From positions 2,819,011-2,883,010 of the forward strand of contig KN832555.1 in assembly GCA_000827205.1 (NCBI GenBank): a stretch of 64,000 bases of DNA, written 5' to 3'. The DNA comes from Plicaturopsis crispa FD-325 SS-3. Taxonomy: Eukaryota > Basidiomycota > Agaricomycetes > Amylocorticiales > Amylocorticiaceae. How positions within the stretch are numbered: the stretch's first letter is position 1; each line of letters starts with the position of its first letter. The notes under the pieces were generated by a model. That model saw only the letters and a program-made list of their open reading frames with translations. It did no database searches and was not told the DNA's origin. Of this stretch, positions 12,041 to 23,376 are shown piece after piece. A program made the translations under genes and the position numbers.

Positions 12041-12241
12041 TTGTTTGAATAACAGCAGCATGCTGCTCATACTGAATATATATGATACTGGACAGCAAAC
12101 ATCATCAAAAGTAAGCAGGAAAAAAACGAAGCTAAGTAGTAAAGTACGAGATTCATAAATCCAAAGGAGTGTGGAGGATGCGTAACCTGGCCGGGAGGAC
12201 GAAGGGTATATGCAGCAAATATACAAAAGATGGAAGACAAG

Positions 12242-15200
12242 CTACGAGCGAGACCTTTGCCGTTCATGACCTGATGCGATCGGCTCTGAGTCGAAATCGC
12301 TCAGCGGTCGTCGATTGCTCATAGAGCTGGCGAGTTGACGCTGCCAATCGTCCAATTCGCTCGATAGATGTTCGAAGGCCAGAGCGTTTTCAGAGCTCGA
12401 GGCACTCGCTCTGCGGCCGCCCGACGTAACGCTCCCAGACAATGGACGCCCCTGCCCGAATGCGGGCTGATCGACTTCGAGCAATAGGCCTATTTTGTGC
12501 GACAGTTGCTCGTTTTCATGCTTGAGATTGGTATTCTCGTTGCTGAGCTTCTCGAGCATAGTCTCGCTGTGGCCTCCGCGTGCAATGACTAGAGAGGACT
12601 GTAGCCTCTCAACGTCATGTTCGAGCTCCTCTACTCGTGCGAGCCGGTCGTCGGATTCTCGTTGGGAAGAGATGAGGCTGTCTCGAAGCGCTTCAAGATC
12701 CTTCTCCAGAGAATCGAGACGTATTCTCAACTCCCTGTTTTCGTTATTGAGGCGTTGTGCATGCCTCTGGGCGTCGACAAGCTGCCCTCGCAGAGCGTCG
12801 TGGCCTTCATCAGAGGACGGCGTCCCACGGCCATTCAGCCCACGGTTGCGAGAAGGCTCAGTGCTGGAACGACCGCGGGAAGCATCCAATTCAGATTGGA
12901 TAGCGGCGTTGACGGACTTTTGCTTAGTGAGCTCATCCTTCATTCGGCGCATCATCTTTTCTGTACCCCTTTGACTAGTATTAGATAAGGGAAGTAAGAA
13001 ATCGTCACAAAATCCAACTTACTTGACATAGTGGACGGCGAGCTGATAATCTTCTTCCATCTGCTGCATGCGGGCCTTGTAGCCTCGCTCTGTCTCTTCG
13101 AGTCTACGTTCAGCCTCCTCCGCGCGAGCATCGCCATCTCGATCACCAGGGCTCTGAGTAGAGCGCACTCGGTCCAGCTGCGTGGAAAGAGTATTGACCT
13201 GCGCTTCCACATCGCGCTTGCGGCGCAGGGCTTGCCCGAGCTCCCGCTCGGCATTTTCATGTAGCCGAGTGCGCTCGGCTAACTTGTCTTCAAGCTCTGC
13301 GACGCGAATGGCAGATCCTTCATTCGTTCCCTCGTCATCTGGCCCGAGACCGTGTTCAGCCATGTAATTGCGAAGCATGTTCAAGCGGACACTAGAATCA
13401 GAAGCCTGCTTCGCCTTGTCGTGAAGTTCGGAATCCTTCTCGGCCAACTCCTTCTTCAAGCGTCCAGTATCCGCTACAGCAGTCGCGAGCTGCGCGCGTA
13501 GCCCAACGATTTGAGAACGGAGGAAGAGTTGCTCAGCACTGGTCTCACGGACTTTGCGTCGCTCCTGGTTGAGTTCGTTCTGTGCGTCGTCGACACGTTG
13601 TGCAGCGTCCCGAAGCATCTTGTGTAGGGAGGTAGTTTCCGCCTCCAGAGCCTGTACCTTCTCCGCATGTCCGCGAACAACCCGGTCCTCGTCGGTCTTG
13701 AGGTCGCGGTGAGAATCGAGAAGCTCGCCCAGACTGCCAGTTGTCAGTGCCCTGAATGCGTCCGCCTCTTCGCGTGACTTCGCCCACGAGTTTTCAACAT
13801 CCGTAAGTCGCGCTCGTGCCGAGTCGGCCTCGACAGTCCGCGCCTCGAGCTCACCCCGAAGCTCAGCGAGATCGGCTTCCAACTGCCTGATCTGCTCGCG
13901 GGCCCGCTGGTACTGACCGTCCACTTCATCGGAGCGAGAAGAGGCCGACTGCAATGCCGTGCGCGCTTGGTCCAGTGCACGCACATGCTGTTCGCGTGAG
14001 TGTACCAGCTCGTCAAGCTGTGACTGGAGATTGAGCTGCTCGGCATCCCGTTGCTCGATCGTGGAAGCATGTGTCAAAAGGCGCTCCTCGTGGTCCCGGA
14101 GTTGTGCTTCAAGAAGAGCATGTCGTTCTTGCAGCTCCGAATGCGACTGTGATGTTCGATCGTGGGACTCCTCGAGCAGATCGGCCCGTTTTGACGCATC
14201 CGCCGCACGCGCCTCCGCTTGCTCTAAAAGCGTCGTTTGTAGCGAAAGGGACTCGTCGAGCTCCGTCAGTTTCCGCTCCTGCGACGCTCGGTCCGAGACA
14301 GCTTGACTCAGTTGTCGTTCCAGATCAGCAGCTCGCTCGCGCTCCAACCTAGCAACATCGCCAGCAGAAGAGGCTTCGTACGCCGCCAATTTCGCGCGGT
14401 AATATGCAGCTTCCTGCATGGCGCTGGCCTTTATCCGCTCAGCCTCTGCGATCCGGTCTGATGCATGCCGAGCTTGGTCGACCACGGTTGTCTATATGAG
14501 TGTTGGCTTCAGTCCACAATGAAGTTCGTAAAGAATGTCAACGAACCTGAATGTGCGCCTTGAACTGTTTGAATGTCAGGGCCATCTGCATCACCTTCTG
14601 TTCACTAGGTGTCGCATCACCGTTAATGCCTAGTTCCTCGGCTTCTCCAGACCCTGCATCTGAATAGACAAAGCCAGAGCGCGTCGCTTTTGCCAGCGCG
14701 GCCTTCATCCAAAGTTCCCTTTTACGCATAGTCTCCATCTCTGCTTCTTTCGCTTTCAAGTCACGTATTAGATCCGCCGTCATATTGCCCGTAGAGCTGC
14801 CGCGCCCGTGGTGGCCATGTGCATGCCCGTTCGCCACCGGGGAGCCTCTTCCATTTGGATTGTAAAACGCGTCAGCGGGGGGTTTGCTCCGGTCTATGCC
14901 TTGGGCGGGGGACGTGCTACGAGCCGCGAGCCCGTTCATGCCCATAGCGACGCCGACTAGGTTTGCAGGTTGCGGGTCACCAGTGGTGCCAGGCGGGGAG
15001 ATCGCGCGAGTAGTTGCGCCGTGCTGTCCAGGGCTCTTCGCACGCTGCCCTTGTTCGGGACTACGAGCACGCTGGTCAGGCTGCGAATCAGATGCGCTGG
15101 TCTCTCCACTGGTCTCCTCAGGTCCAAGAACATCCTCATCCTGGCGCTGAGGCCGTATGGGCGCTTTGCTCTTCGGGCCACTTGGGAGTGACTGAGCGAT

Positions 15201-17224
15201 TCCATTCGGCGGCTTGTTCGGGGCTCGGGAATTCGGGGGTGAGATGGCACGGCGCAAGTCCTCGGCATCCGATCCCTGCTGACCCTGTGGAGACATAGCA
15301 CGGTTCCCGTTGATCAGAGAGCTGTTGTTCTGCATCTGAGAGTTGGTCTGCTGGTGCTGCTGAACACCGGACTTTCGCGATGCACCCTGCGGAGGAGGTT
15401 TATTCGGATCCGGGTACTTGATGTGTTCTTATTGCGATGCCTCGTTAGTGGCTAACCCATAACATAGACGCTTAAAACTCACTGGTGTCTAGAACATGAA
15501 CGAGACTGTGATCCTCGCCCTTGGTCGGCGTAAAAGACTCGCCACCAAGAACAAACACCCGCGTCCCCATAGATGCCATCGCATGCCCCGATCTACCGCT
15601 CGGCGAAGGACCCATATTTTGAAACATAAACCACCGTTGCTCTAAGCGACCAAAAAGTCCTGTTAATTTCCAACGTCCTCAGGGCAGTCATAAACATAAT
15701 CACGTACTCGATATTTTGAAAGCAGCCAAGTCATTTAGGTCCTTTCCGTCAACACCACGTCCGCCGAATACGTAGATAACATCGTCAACAAGGGCGGCAG
15801 CGTGCCCTTCGCGCGGAGGAGGTATGAAACCGATGCACTGTAGTTCAGACCACTTGCGCGTACTGACGTCGAAGGCCCAAGTATCATTGTAATGATACTG
15901 CCCGTCTGTGCCCCCAAATCTGTAAGATGTTCCTGTTAGTCTGGTTCAAAATGCGAACGAAAGATAACATACACAATAATTTTATCAGCGTAAGTAATGC
16001 AAATATGGCCCGTGCGCTTCGCAGGACGCTCCGAGCCTGGCGCAGGTTCGTATAGTTCCCAGAGTGCTTTAGATCGTACTGAGGGGCATCATGTCAGCCT
16101 TCTACTTATTAAGCGTGGAATGAAATCACATACGAGAGTTAAGATCAAAAGCCCATAAATCGTTCAAGAATTCGCCGTCGACTCCTCCGCCAAATACGAA
16201 GAACTTGCTACCGACCATGGTAACTGCATGTCCATATCGGCCCGCTGGACTTGGACCGTACACAGACACCCTTGTCCATTCACGCGATACTGTAGCGTTG
16301 ATCCGAATAAGCGCCCGTCGAATGTGTATCACGAAATGTACTCACCAAGGTTCAGCAGATACAGCCCATCATCCTGTTTATCATTTGCCTTCGGCTTCGG
16401 GTCGGTCTTTGTGTCACCACCCCATACTATCAGGACGCTGCTAACAAGGGCGCACGCGTGGCCTACGCGTGGACTGGGCATCTCGCCTGCCGTTTGTATG
16501 AGCGTTGCGGAGAGGTCGCGAGTAGAAAAGAGGTAGAGGTCGTTTCGTGCGGTCTCGCGCACGAGACCACCAAAAAGGAAGAGGTCGCCGTTGGATGTCG
16601 CCGTCGCAGGAAGCGCATGCCCATAGCGCGGAAATGGTGAGGGTGACGGAGATGTCGGTGGAACAACGCCAGGTTTCGGGAGGGTAACTGGTGGAGGAAG
16701 AAGCAGGCGCCGGGCGCTCCACGGATATGCTGCGCGACCAGAAGACGATTGCGTTTGCGCCGGAGCGGGCGCTGGAGCCTGTTGCGACTGCTGTTGCTGT
16801 TGCTGCATTTGCGCTGCCTGTTGCGGTGACATCCCTTGTGGCTGCCCAGGGTTGACTGCCTGGGATGGGGCATTTGGGCTAGGATTTCGGATTTGAGACT
16901 GTGGGCCCGGCTGCGAGCCATTCGGAGCACCATTGGGCGCTGTCACATTTCTCGCCGGTCCGCTGTCGGTGAGGAACCCACCACCAAAACAACAGTTCAG
17001 TTTCATGGCGAACGATAACAAAGAGAGAGTCGATAGGAGCAGGCAGGAAAGAACGTGGTGTGAAATGAGGGCAGGACTCACGCATCGAGGCTCTGAGGTT
17101 GCTGCTGGGACGGGCCTTCCTTGCCGGTGATCTGAGCAAGTGCTTGACTGGGCGTTTGGCCTACGGTGGCAGCAGGGGGGAGCTGGCTAGCGCTAGGGTG
17201 CTTCTTCCTGGAGAAGAAGGACAT
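12242..17224 (-). CDS. TEA1: Tea1/Kel1-like Kelch-repeat cell-polarity protein
   Basis: In other fungi, Tea1/Kel1 proteins are cell-end markers delivered by microtubules that recruit formins and polarity factors to growth sites. The start at 17224 gives [20 protein letters not shown], then a Gln/Pro-rich spacer (17080..16750, a CAG-rich run near 16790). Kelch repeats follow between about 16720 and 15420 ([68 protein letters not shown]), spread over several small exons. A disordered Pro/Ser region (15335..14850) leads into a very long coiled coil (14760..12300) rich in Glu, Arg and Leu heptads. The stop is at 12242. Exon junctions near 14490..14545 and 12960..13020 are clear. Length and domain order fit the family. 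Exact kelch exon borders were not all fixed. Confidence 0.88.
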
Positions 17225-19404
17225 TCTTCGTGTTCGGGATCCTAGAAGGGACGGTATGGCTGCGAGAGAGGCGTTGGGTAGTTGTATTAGGTGTGTTTTG
17301 TATCGACAGCCGTGGGCGAGCGCGCTTGGTAAAAAGAAAGCGAATGGGAGGGTAGAGAGGACAGGCCCTGCCCGCGCGGTAGGAAAGCAACGGTAGAGGA
17401 GAACAGGGCGGACGAGGGAGGAAGAGAGAGTCGAACAGCGAAACCAGCGAAAGTGAAATTGGGCGATCCCAGTGCAGCGCCGTTCGCTACTTTCAATTTG
17501 GTTCTATTTGCTATCGCTGCCTCTGTTATTTTTCTACATAAATCTCTTTTTTTTCTCACTCGTTGCAGACGAATCTAAGTAAACATGGATTCTGCATATG
17601 ATACGTCGTCGTTGCATGGGCAATGCGGTGCCCTTGCTCGGGTCTCGCTCGACATTCCGCGCGGCCTGCGCTGCTTTCAAATGCCCTGTCAGTGGCACTC
17701 GGACATGAACATCATGATGTTTCGATCCCGCGTAACCAGTGCTATCACGTTGCCGGCACCAATACATCGTGAGGCACAGGGACGACGGGAGGTACGCTCC
17801 CGGGCCCGTCATGGTCTTCACACAAGATAAACGCGATGACATGACTGTGAGTCTGGCAGAATCGACCCTTGAATCTTGAAGCATGTATGCATATCCCGCC
17901 TCAACAAAGTCGACATAGATTCTTTTGATAGGTCGCGGGATGCCAACAGCATACTGCAGCGCAAGAAGGATGGAGGTTTAGTGATCAATCCTGCAACATC
18001 GCAAGCGAAAATAAGACGACCTCTACCCATATGTCCTCGGCGAACAACTCACTGTGCTAGCGCTAGCACATCTACACGGTGCACTCCTGCTATGCCCCGC
18101 GCTTGACGTTCTGGGTGTCAATGGACAACCCGACCGGCGACTCCGGAGTAGGAAAACTGATGCTCTGAGCGTATGTCGCTCTGCGTCCATTAATCACTCG
18201 TTCCAGGTGATGATGTCCCTGTCGTCCTCTGAGCCGTGGTCGCGTTTACGGTGGAACATGACGCGGTCCCGCGTAGGAAATAATCTGCAACAGTCTTAGA
18301 CAAGTTGGCCGTGGCGTCAGAAGGAGCCAAAGTGTTGAAAGACACACGGCCTACTCACCCTTGAATCCACATATAAAGATAGCGGTTCTATGCATCCCAT
18401 TTTAGCATGTGTAGGCTTGAAAATATGTGTCCTAAACGCACTCCGAGGGTGATGTAACGCGCCCAACGCTGGAATTAAGTTGCTCCAATGTCGTCGTTGC
18501 TGTAAAATAAGGAAAAATAAGCGCGCCGCTAGTCAATTAAGACGCATCGAATGCTTACTGTCTTGTATAGCGGGATGTGAGGGTAGGATGGATGGCAAAG
18601 ATGGACCGTTGCTCATCGTTCGTTATGGTACGCGGTCAAGCGCATTCAAGCTTCCGTGCAGTCCCGTACTTACCTGTTCCGTAAGTACCACGTGTTCTGG
18701 TATTTTACACAGTGCGCTTTCTTGCTGTTGCTCATTGAACGTCTCTTCCATGAAGGCATCCTATTTTCTTTTCTTTCGTCTGTAACACGCTGCTGTAGAA
18801 AGATTTCAAGCCAGGTTCTTCAATGAGGGGATTTTTACCCTGGTCCCTCGAGCTGGACAGCATTGTTGAGGGATTTGTTTCTAAACTCACGACGATTTCC
18901 TCATTCTAACATCCTTGTGGCTAAACGACGAACGGCGTATCTGACGCGTTAGCATCTAGTGGTGGTGGTCAGCGCTCAGCGCTCGAGCTCATCCAGCTGT
19001 CGACTCCGGGGACCGGAGTCCCGCATCGAATTTGCTGTCTGTCAACTACAGCGCCTTCCTGTTGCAGTAATTTACTTACCTATTTCGTATGTCAGATGCG
19101 CCAATCTCAAGCCTTTTCATTGCCTCAGACCCGTAGTGAAGGATTCTTCCAAGATAGCAGGTGGCGAGTTCATCGGCGTACCATTCACTGGGCGATCATA
19201 TTTTCAGGCCGGGAACTGTGCGAGAGTTTCCGTACATGCTTGAGATCGTGGAAGAACGGTAACGCGAGAAATCGGATAAGATCATATGACAGGACTGGGA
19301 TAGTCGCAGACCGGAAATGAGCTCATACACCTTTCCCTCTGACCAACACAGCCAAGTCCTGTAACTCGACACTGACACCTAACGCCCTTCGAAAACGAAA
19401 ACAA
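17225..19404. other. Gene-poor 2.2 kb gap between divergent promoters
   Basis: I see no coding region I can support here. Open frames are short, lack family similarity and do not join with plausible splice signals. The left part should contain the TEA1 promoter and leader, the right part the promoter of the formylglutathione hydrolase gene. The segment around 17500..17560 is T-rich with pyrimidine tracts. A perfect 18-bp palindrome lies at 18053..18070. No tRNA, terminal repeat or transposase remnant was noticed. Confidence 0.5.
18053..18070. repeat. Perfect 18-bp palindrome TGTGCTAGCGCTAGCACA
   Basis: The sequence equals its own reverse complement over 18 bases. Its core CTAGCGCTAG recurs at about 17187 (inside the TEA1 first exon), and ACTAGCGCTAGT at 59881..59892 lies 28 bp before the UPF0014 start codon. 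It may be a dimeric factor site or chance. Confidence 0.5.
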
Positions 19405-20636
19405 TGGCCACTACAACTACACTCGAGAAAGTATCGGCGAACAGAGCATTCGACGGTGAGATTGCAAAGTACAAGTTCAAGGTGCGTGCCTATGCGAGTT
19501 CCAAGATAGGAGGGTACTAATCCTCATTACCGCACGGGTTGTAGTCTGAAGCGCTCGGCGGCTTGTATGCCAACTTCAACCTTTTCCTCCCTGGCAATGC
19601 CACCAAAAGCAAAGTTCCCGTGCTGGTTTACCTAGCTGGTCTTACGTGCACGGAGGACAACGGGTGCGTCTTTCAGACATTGTCTCGTGGGACAGTGTGC
19701 TAAATGTCCTCCCTAAATGCAGTCCTCAGAAAGGGAACTTCCTGAAAGATGCTGCATCGGAGGGCATTGCTATCTTATTCCCCGATACCTCTCCCCGCGG
19801 CGCAGGTATCGAAGGGGAGGATGACGACTGGGACTTCGGAACTGGTGCGCTCCTTCGTCTCGTCGGCACATTTAAAATTTACCATTTCTACAGGCGCCGG
19901 TTTCTACCTCAACGCTACCAACCCCAAGTTCTCCAAACACTACAACATGGCTACACATATCACGTCCGAGCTACCTGCGGTTTTGGCCGCCGCCGACCTC
20001 CCGCTTGATCTCACACGGCAGTCTATCTTTGGACACTCTATGGGCGGACACGGTGCGCTGACGCTCTACCTGGCATCGGCATCTTCGCAATACCGTTCCG
20101 CCAGCGCGTTTGCCCCGATAACAAACCCCACGCTCTGCCCATGGGGCGAGAAGGCATTCAAAGGATACTTGAGCGGTGGCATCGAGGAAGCGGCCCCGCT
20201 CTACGACGCAACAGAATTAATCAAGAAACACAAAGAGCCGGTGCACATCTTGATTGACTACGTTAGTGCTGCTTAGATTCACTCTGTTTAGACAAAGTTG
20301 AAGCTTACCGGTATTGATCCTGTAGGGGACTGGGGACAACTTTTACAAGCAAGGCCAACTCTTGCCCGAGAACTTCCTCAAGGCAGCTCGCGACAGTGGG
20401 TATGATGAGGTGCAAGTGCGCGTACGGAGCCAAGACCAATATGACCACAGCTATTACTTCGTATGTTCGCCTTTCACAAATTGCCTACCTATCGTGCTTA
20501 CTCTTTGGCGGACTCCACAGATATCCACCTTCGCATCTGATCACATTCATTGTACGTTCTACTTTGAATTTTTCTATCGCGTGTATCTCATATCGACCTA
20601 TCCATCACAGTCCACGCCAACTTCCTGAAGGCCTGA
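19405..20636 (+). CDS. S-formylglutathione hydrolase (esterase D family)
   Basis: The enzyme hydrolyses S-formylglutathione to formate and glutathione in cytosolic formaldehyde detoxification, a pathway useful to lignin degraders that release methanol and formaldehyde. The start gives MATTTTLEKVSANRAFDGEI. Conserved blocks are PVLVYLAGLTCTEDN, GIAILFPDTSPRGAGIEGED, DDWDFGTGAGFYLNAT, the nucleophile elbow GHSMGGHGALT (GxSxG) and NPTLCPWGEKAF. The catalytic Asp lies in the GTGDNFYKQGQLLPENF exon, and the His is in the HSYYF/DHIHFHANFLKA end. Introns lie near 19482..19544, 19663..19720, 19845..19893, about 20262..20325, near 20461..20520 and 20556..20610. The stop is TGA at 20634..20636. Length of about 290 residues is typical. 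Confidence 0.93.
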
Positions 20637-20990
20637 GCAAAGGTCTGGCTTGGTTAGTTGAGTATCTTATGGAGGACGAAAGGAAGTGCCAAATTATGTA
20701 TTGCCTTTGCGAAGCCCAGGTGTAAGACGTGTATTGATGTTCAACAAATGTACAGATCATGTTATCTTCGATGTATACTAACTACAGTGCATCAGAAATT
20801 TGACAGGGCGTTATACAGAAAGCAAAGTTGCATGGACAAAATGCATCGATCAGTGAGTCGGCGAAAGCAGAGCAGGAGATAGCAGACATCCGAAGAGCAC
20901 AGAGTGGGCGGAAAGCATGAGCAGAGCGAGGAACGAAGCAGAGAAGACCAGAGACCCGTGAGCAACAGAGTAGGATGTCTTCCGAATCGG

Positions 20991-23147
20991 TCAGCCGGAC
21001 CCGATCCTGACTTGATAGGCGTTTTCGAGTTCCTCTAAATCGCCTGCGATCCATTGGCTTTGTAGTGCCAATTGGACGGTGGCGCGCTGAAGGGGGCTAT
21101 GGATAAGTAGGCGGGTGACGAGGCCTTTCGCTATACGTCGCAGGACGTGGGAGAAAAGCATTCGGATCAGTACCATCTCACAGAGCGCACGGCTAGTACA
21201 ATCAGGCGAAGGTGTAGATTTTCGCGTACCGTCAGGCATCGTGTTCCATACGGGGTTGCCGTAGCTGAGATCGCCATTTACGATGCGGTTCTTGACCTTG
21301 TCCTCGCTACGACGCGGCACGTGCGAGTAGGTTGGATCGTCGTACACGTCCTCGTAGCTGTCACTGTAATAATCCGACGACTCTGGCGTATCGTCATGGT
21401 CGTAATCGAACGGGTGTTGTCCCCTGGATATCAGACGCAAGGATGCCTTTAGCATAGTATTGCAGATATTTAGACAAAAGAGAGGGACGCACGAGAGCAT
21501 AACAAATAGAATGACGCCAACGCTCCAGCAGTCCGCGGGCATCCCGAGGTAGCCGAGTTCCTCGTTGTCAAGCGCCATGATACCTTCTGGTGGAAGGTAT
21601 GCAACAGTCCCGCAGACGTTGAGGGTTTCTTGGTAAGCTTGTTGTCGCGCTAAACCAAAATCCGCTATTTGAATGCGAGGGTATGGACCAGGGGAGTGAA
21701 GGAGGATATTTTCGGGCTACTCCGGATATCAGTACGATACACGAGATATGTCGTGCCTCACGCACCTTTAGATCTAGTTGAAAGTGGAGACAGTTATTAC
21801 AGGGGGTGAGTATTGGAATAGTGCATACGTGCATACCTCTATGGGAGATCATCTTGTTGTGGAGGTACATCAGCCCCTTGAGCAGCTGATACATGATATA
21901 CTTGCTTTCCCCAGAGCCAAGCTTATGCTCGGTCTCAACGTGACTAATGATGTATGTGAAAAGGTCTCCTCCAGTCGACAGCTGAAGAAAGATATGCCTG
22001 GGATAGATGTCAGCGTTCAGGTTGGATGAGAGAACGAAGGGAGTACATGAATTTTCCGTTGGTTTCAGCGTGATACACGCGGTTGATATTAGGCTGTATA
22101 TCGTGTGCATGAGATCGAAGCAAGTCAACGCCGACGAGACGACATGAGCTTACATGGTCCAGCATCATCAGGATTTTTGCCTCCTTCATTACTTTCCCGG
22201 TATCGCTCTCCTTTTTGCTCTTTATGGTCTTGCAGGCGACCTGTCTTTGCGCGGTTGTATCGATGGCAAGGTGGACAGTGGCAAAACTGCCACTTCCCAG
22301 GCAGTGGGAGGTTACGGTGTACATTCCTATTTGCTAGGGATTACTTTGAATACGCTTACTTGGCACGGTAAACAAATTATGGATGAGTACCTTGTGCGAC
22401 GGCTTTAAGGGAGGTGTAGGGTCGAAGATATTGGCCTTTTCTACGGGCTCTTTCCATACGTGCACACACGTGAAAGCTGGACGAACTATCAGTTCAGATG
22501 AACGGTAGGATAGATATATGACATTACTTTGAGACGATGGTATCTGAAGAATATCGCCGTCCATAATGATCACGGACGTCTTGCGGATTTTATGGCCGTT
22601 TAAGATGATACCATTCATAGAGAAGTCCTAGAACGCGCCCGCGAGATGAGCGAGTGACTATTTTTCCCGTAGACGAAAGACGTACTTCACAGGAAACGAT
22701 GACGCCTCCGGTGCTCGAACGAACGCTAGAGTAGGCAAGTAAGATGAGTGCCAAAACGAAAAAGGCAAAGACACCAACGCGTGACATCGGCAGTGGACGC
22801 TCGAGACTACCATATCAGAGATAACGTATGTACTACGAAGTAGCTGTCAGAGAAGAGTAGCTCGATACTGGTGCCCTCGACTCACCAGAGGGACGAGTTT
22901 CTGCCGATAGTCGCTGGCTTGTTGATGCTAAGCCCGATAGCTACGCAACCGCACGAATGTCAGCCTCGATCCAAGTTTTGAGCGTGAGCACTGTACCATC
23001 TTTGTTGCCCTGTTTGTTCACTGTGACAAACTTGGCACATATATCGGAAGTCGTCCGGGTTTGAGCTGCCCGCGTCGAATTTTGGGACTTTTGGGTGAAC
23101 GATAGCCATTTATCATTGGCTTGAGCTCCTGTAGAACCTAGACGCAT
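20991..23147 (-). CDS. FHA-domain serine/threonine kinase, Chk2/Rad53/Cds1 type
   Basis: The predicted role is a DNA-damage or replication checkpoint kinase, or the related meiotic Mek1. From 23147 the protein begins MRLGSTGAQANDKWLSF. The FHA domain is spread over small exons: GLSINKPATIGRNSSL (IGRN core), MVVSSVHCR (S-x-x-H), VRSSTGGVIVSCE, DFSMNGIILNGHKIRKTS and FTCVHVWKEP. The kinase follows with the Gly-loop LGSGSFATVHLA, VACK lysine, GGDLFTYI hinge, HRDLKPENILLHSP rebuilt across two introns, DFGLARQQAYQETLNVCGT, a PPE in place of APE, and ADCWSVGVILFVML. An acidic insert rich in Asp/Ser/Tyr lies about 21310..21420 between subdomains IX and X. The C-terminus is GDLEELENAYQVRIGSG. Whether it is the Chk2 or Mek1 orthologue was not decided. 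Confidence 0.85.
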
Positions 23148-23376
23148 AGCTGAGTGGGCGACAAGCTGTGGAATGGGAAAAGTCGCGTAAGGTCAGATCT
23201 TCAACTGGGAGTCCGAGTGAAAGAATGTCGGTCAACAAAGTCGCGGTACGCGTCGCCGATAGCCACGTGCGTCCTTCTTCACATCTCTTCACATTGCAAT
23301 ATACAGTGGCAGAGAGAAAAAACATACATGCAGTCTACGTACTTATATGAAACAGTGTCAACTAACAAGATACAAA

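Noticed and set aside
13959-14352. Plus-strand open frames within the coiled-coil region
   Set aside because: They are antisense shadows of the Glu/Arg-rich heptads of the Tea1/Kel1-like gene and have Ser/Cys/Arg-rich artificial composition.
17585-17830. Short plus-strand frame (81 codons) in the 2.2 kb gap
   Set aside because: No similarity, no plausible splice partners and no signal peptide; treated as chance.
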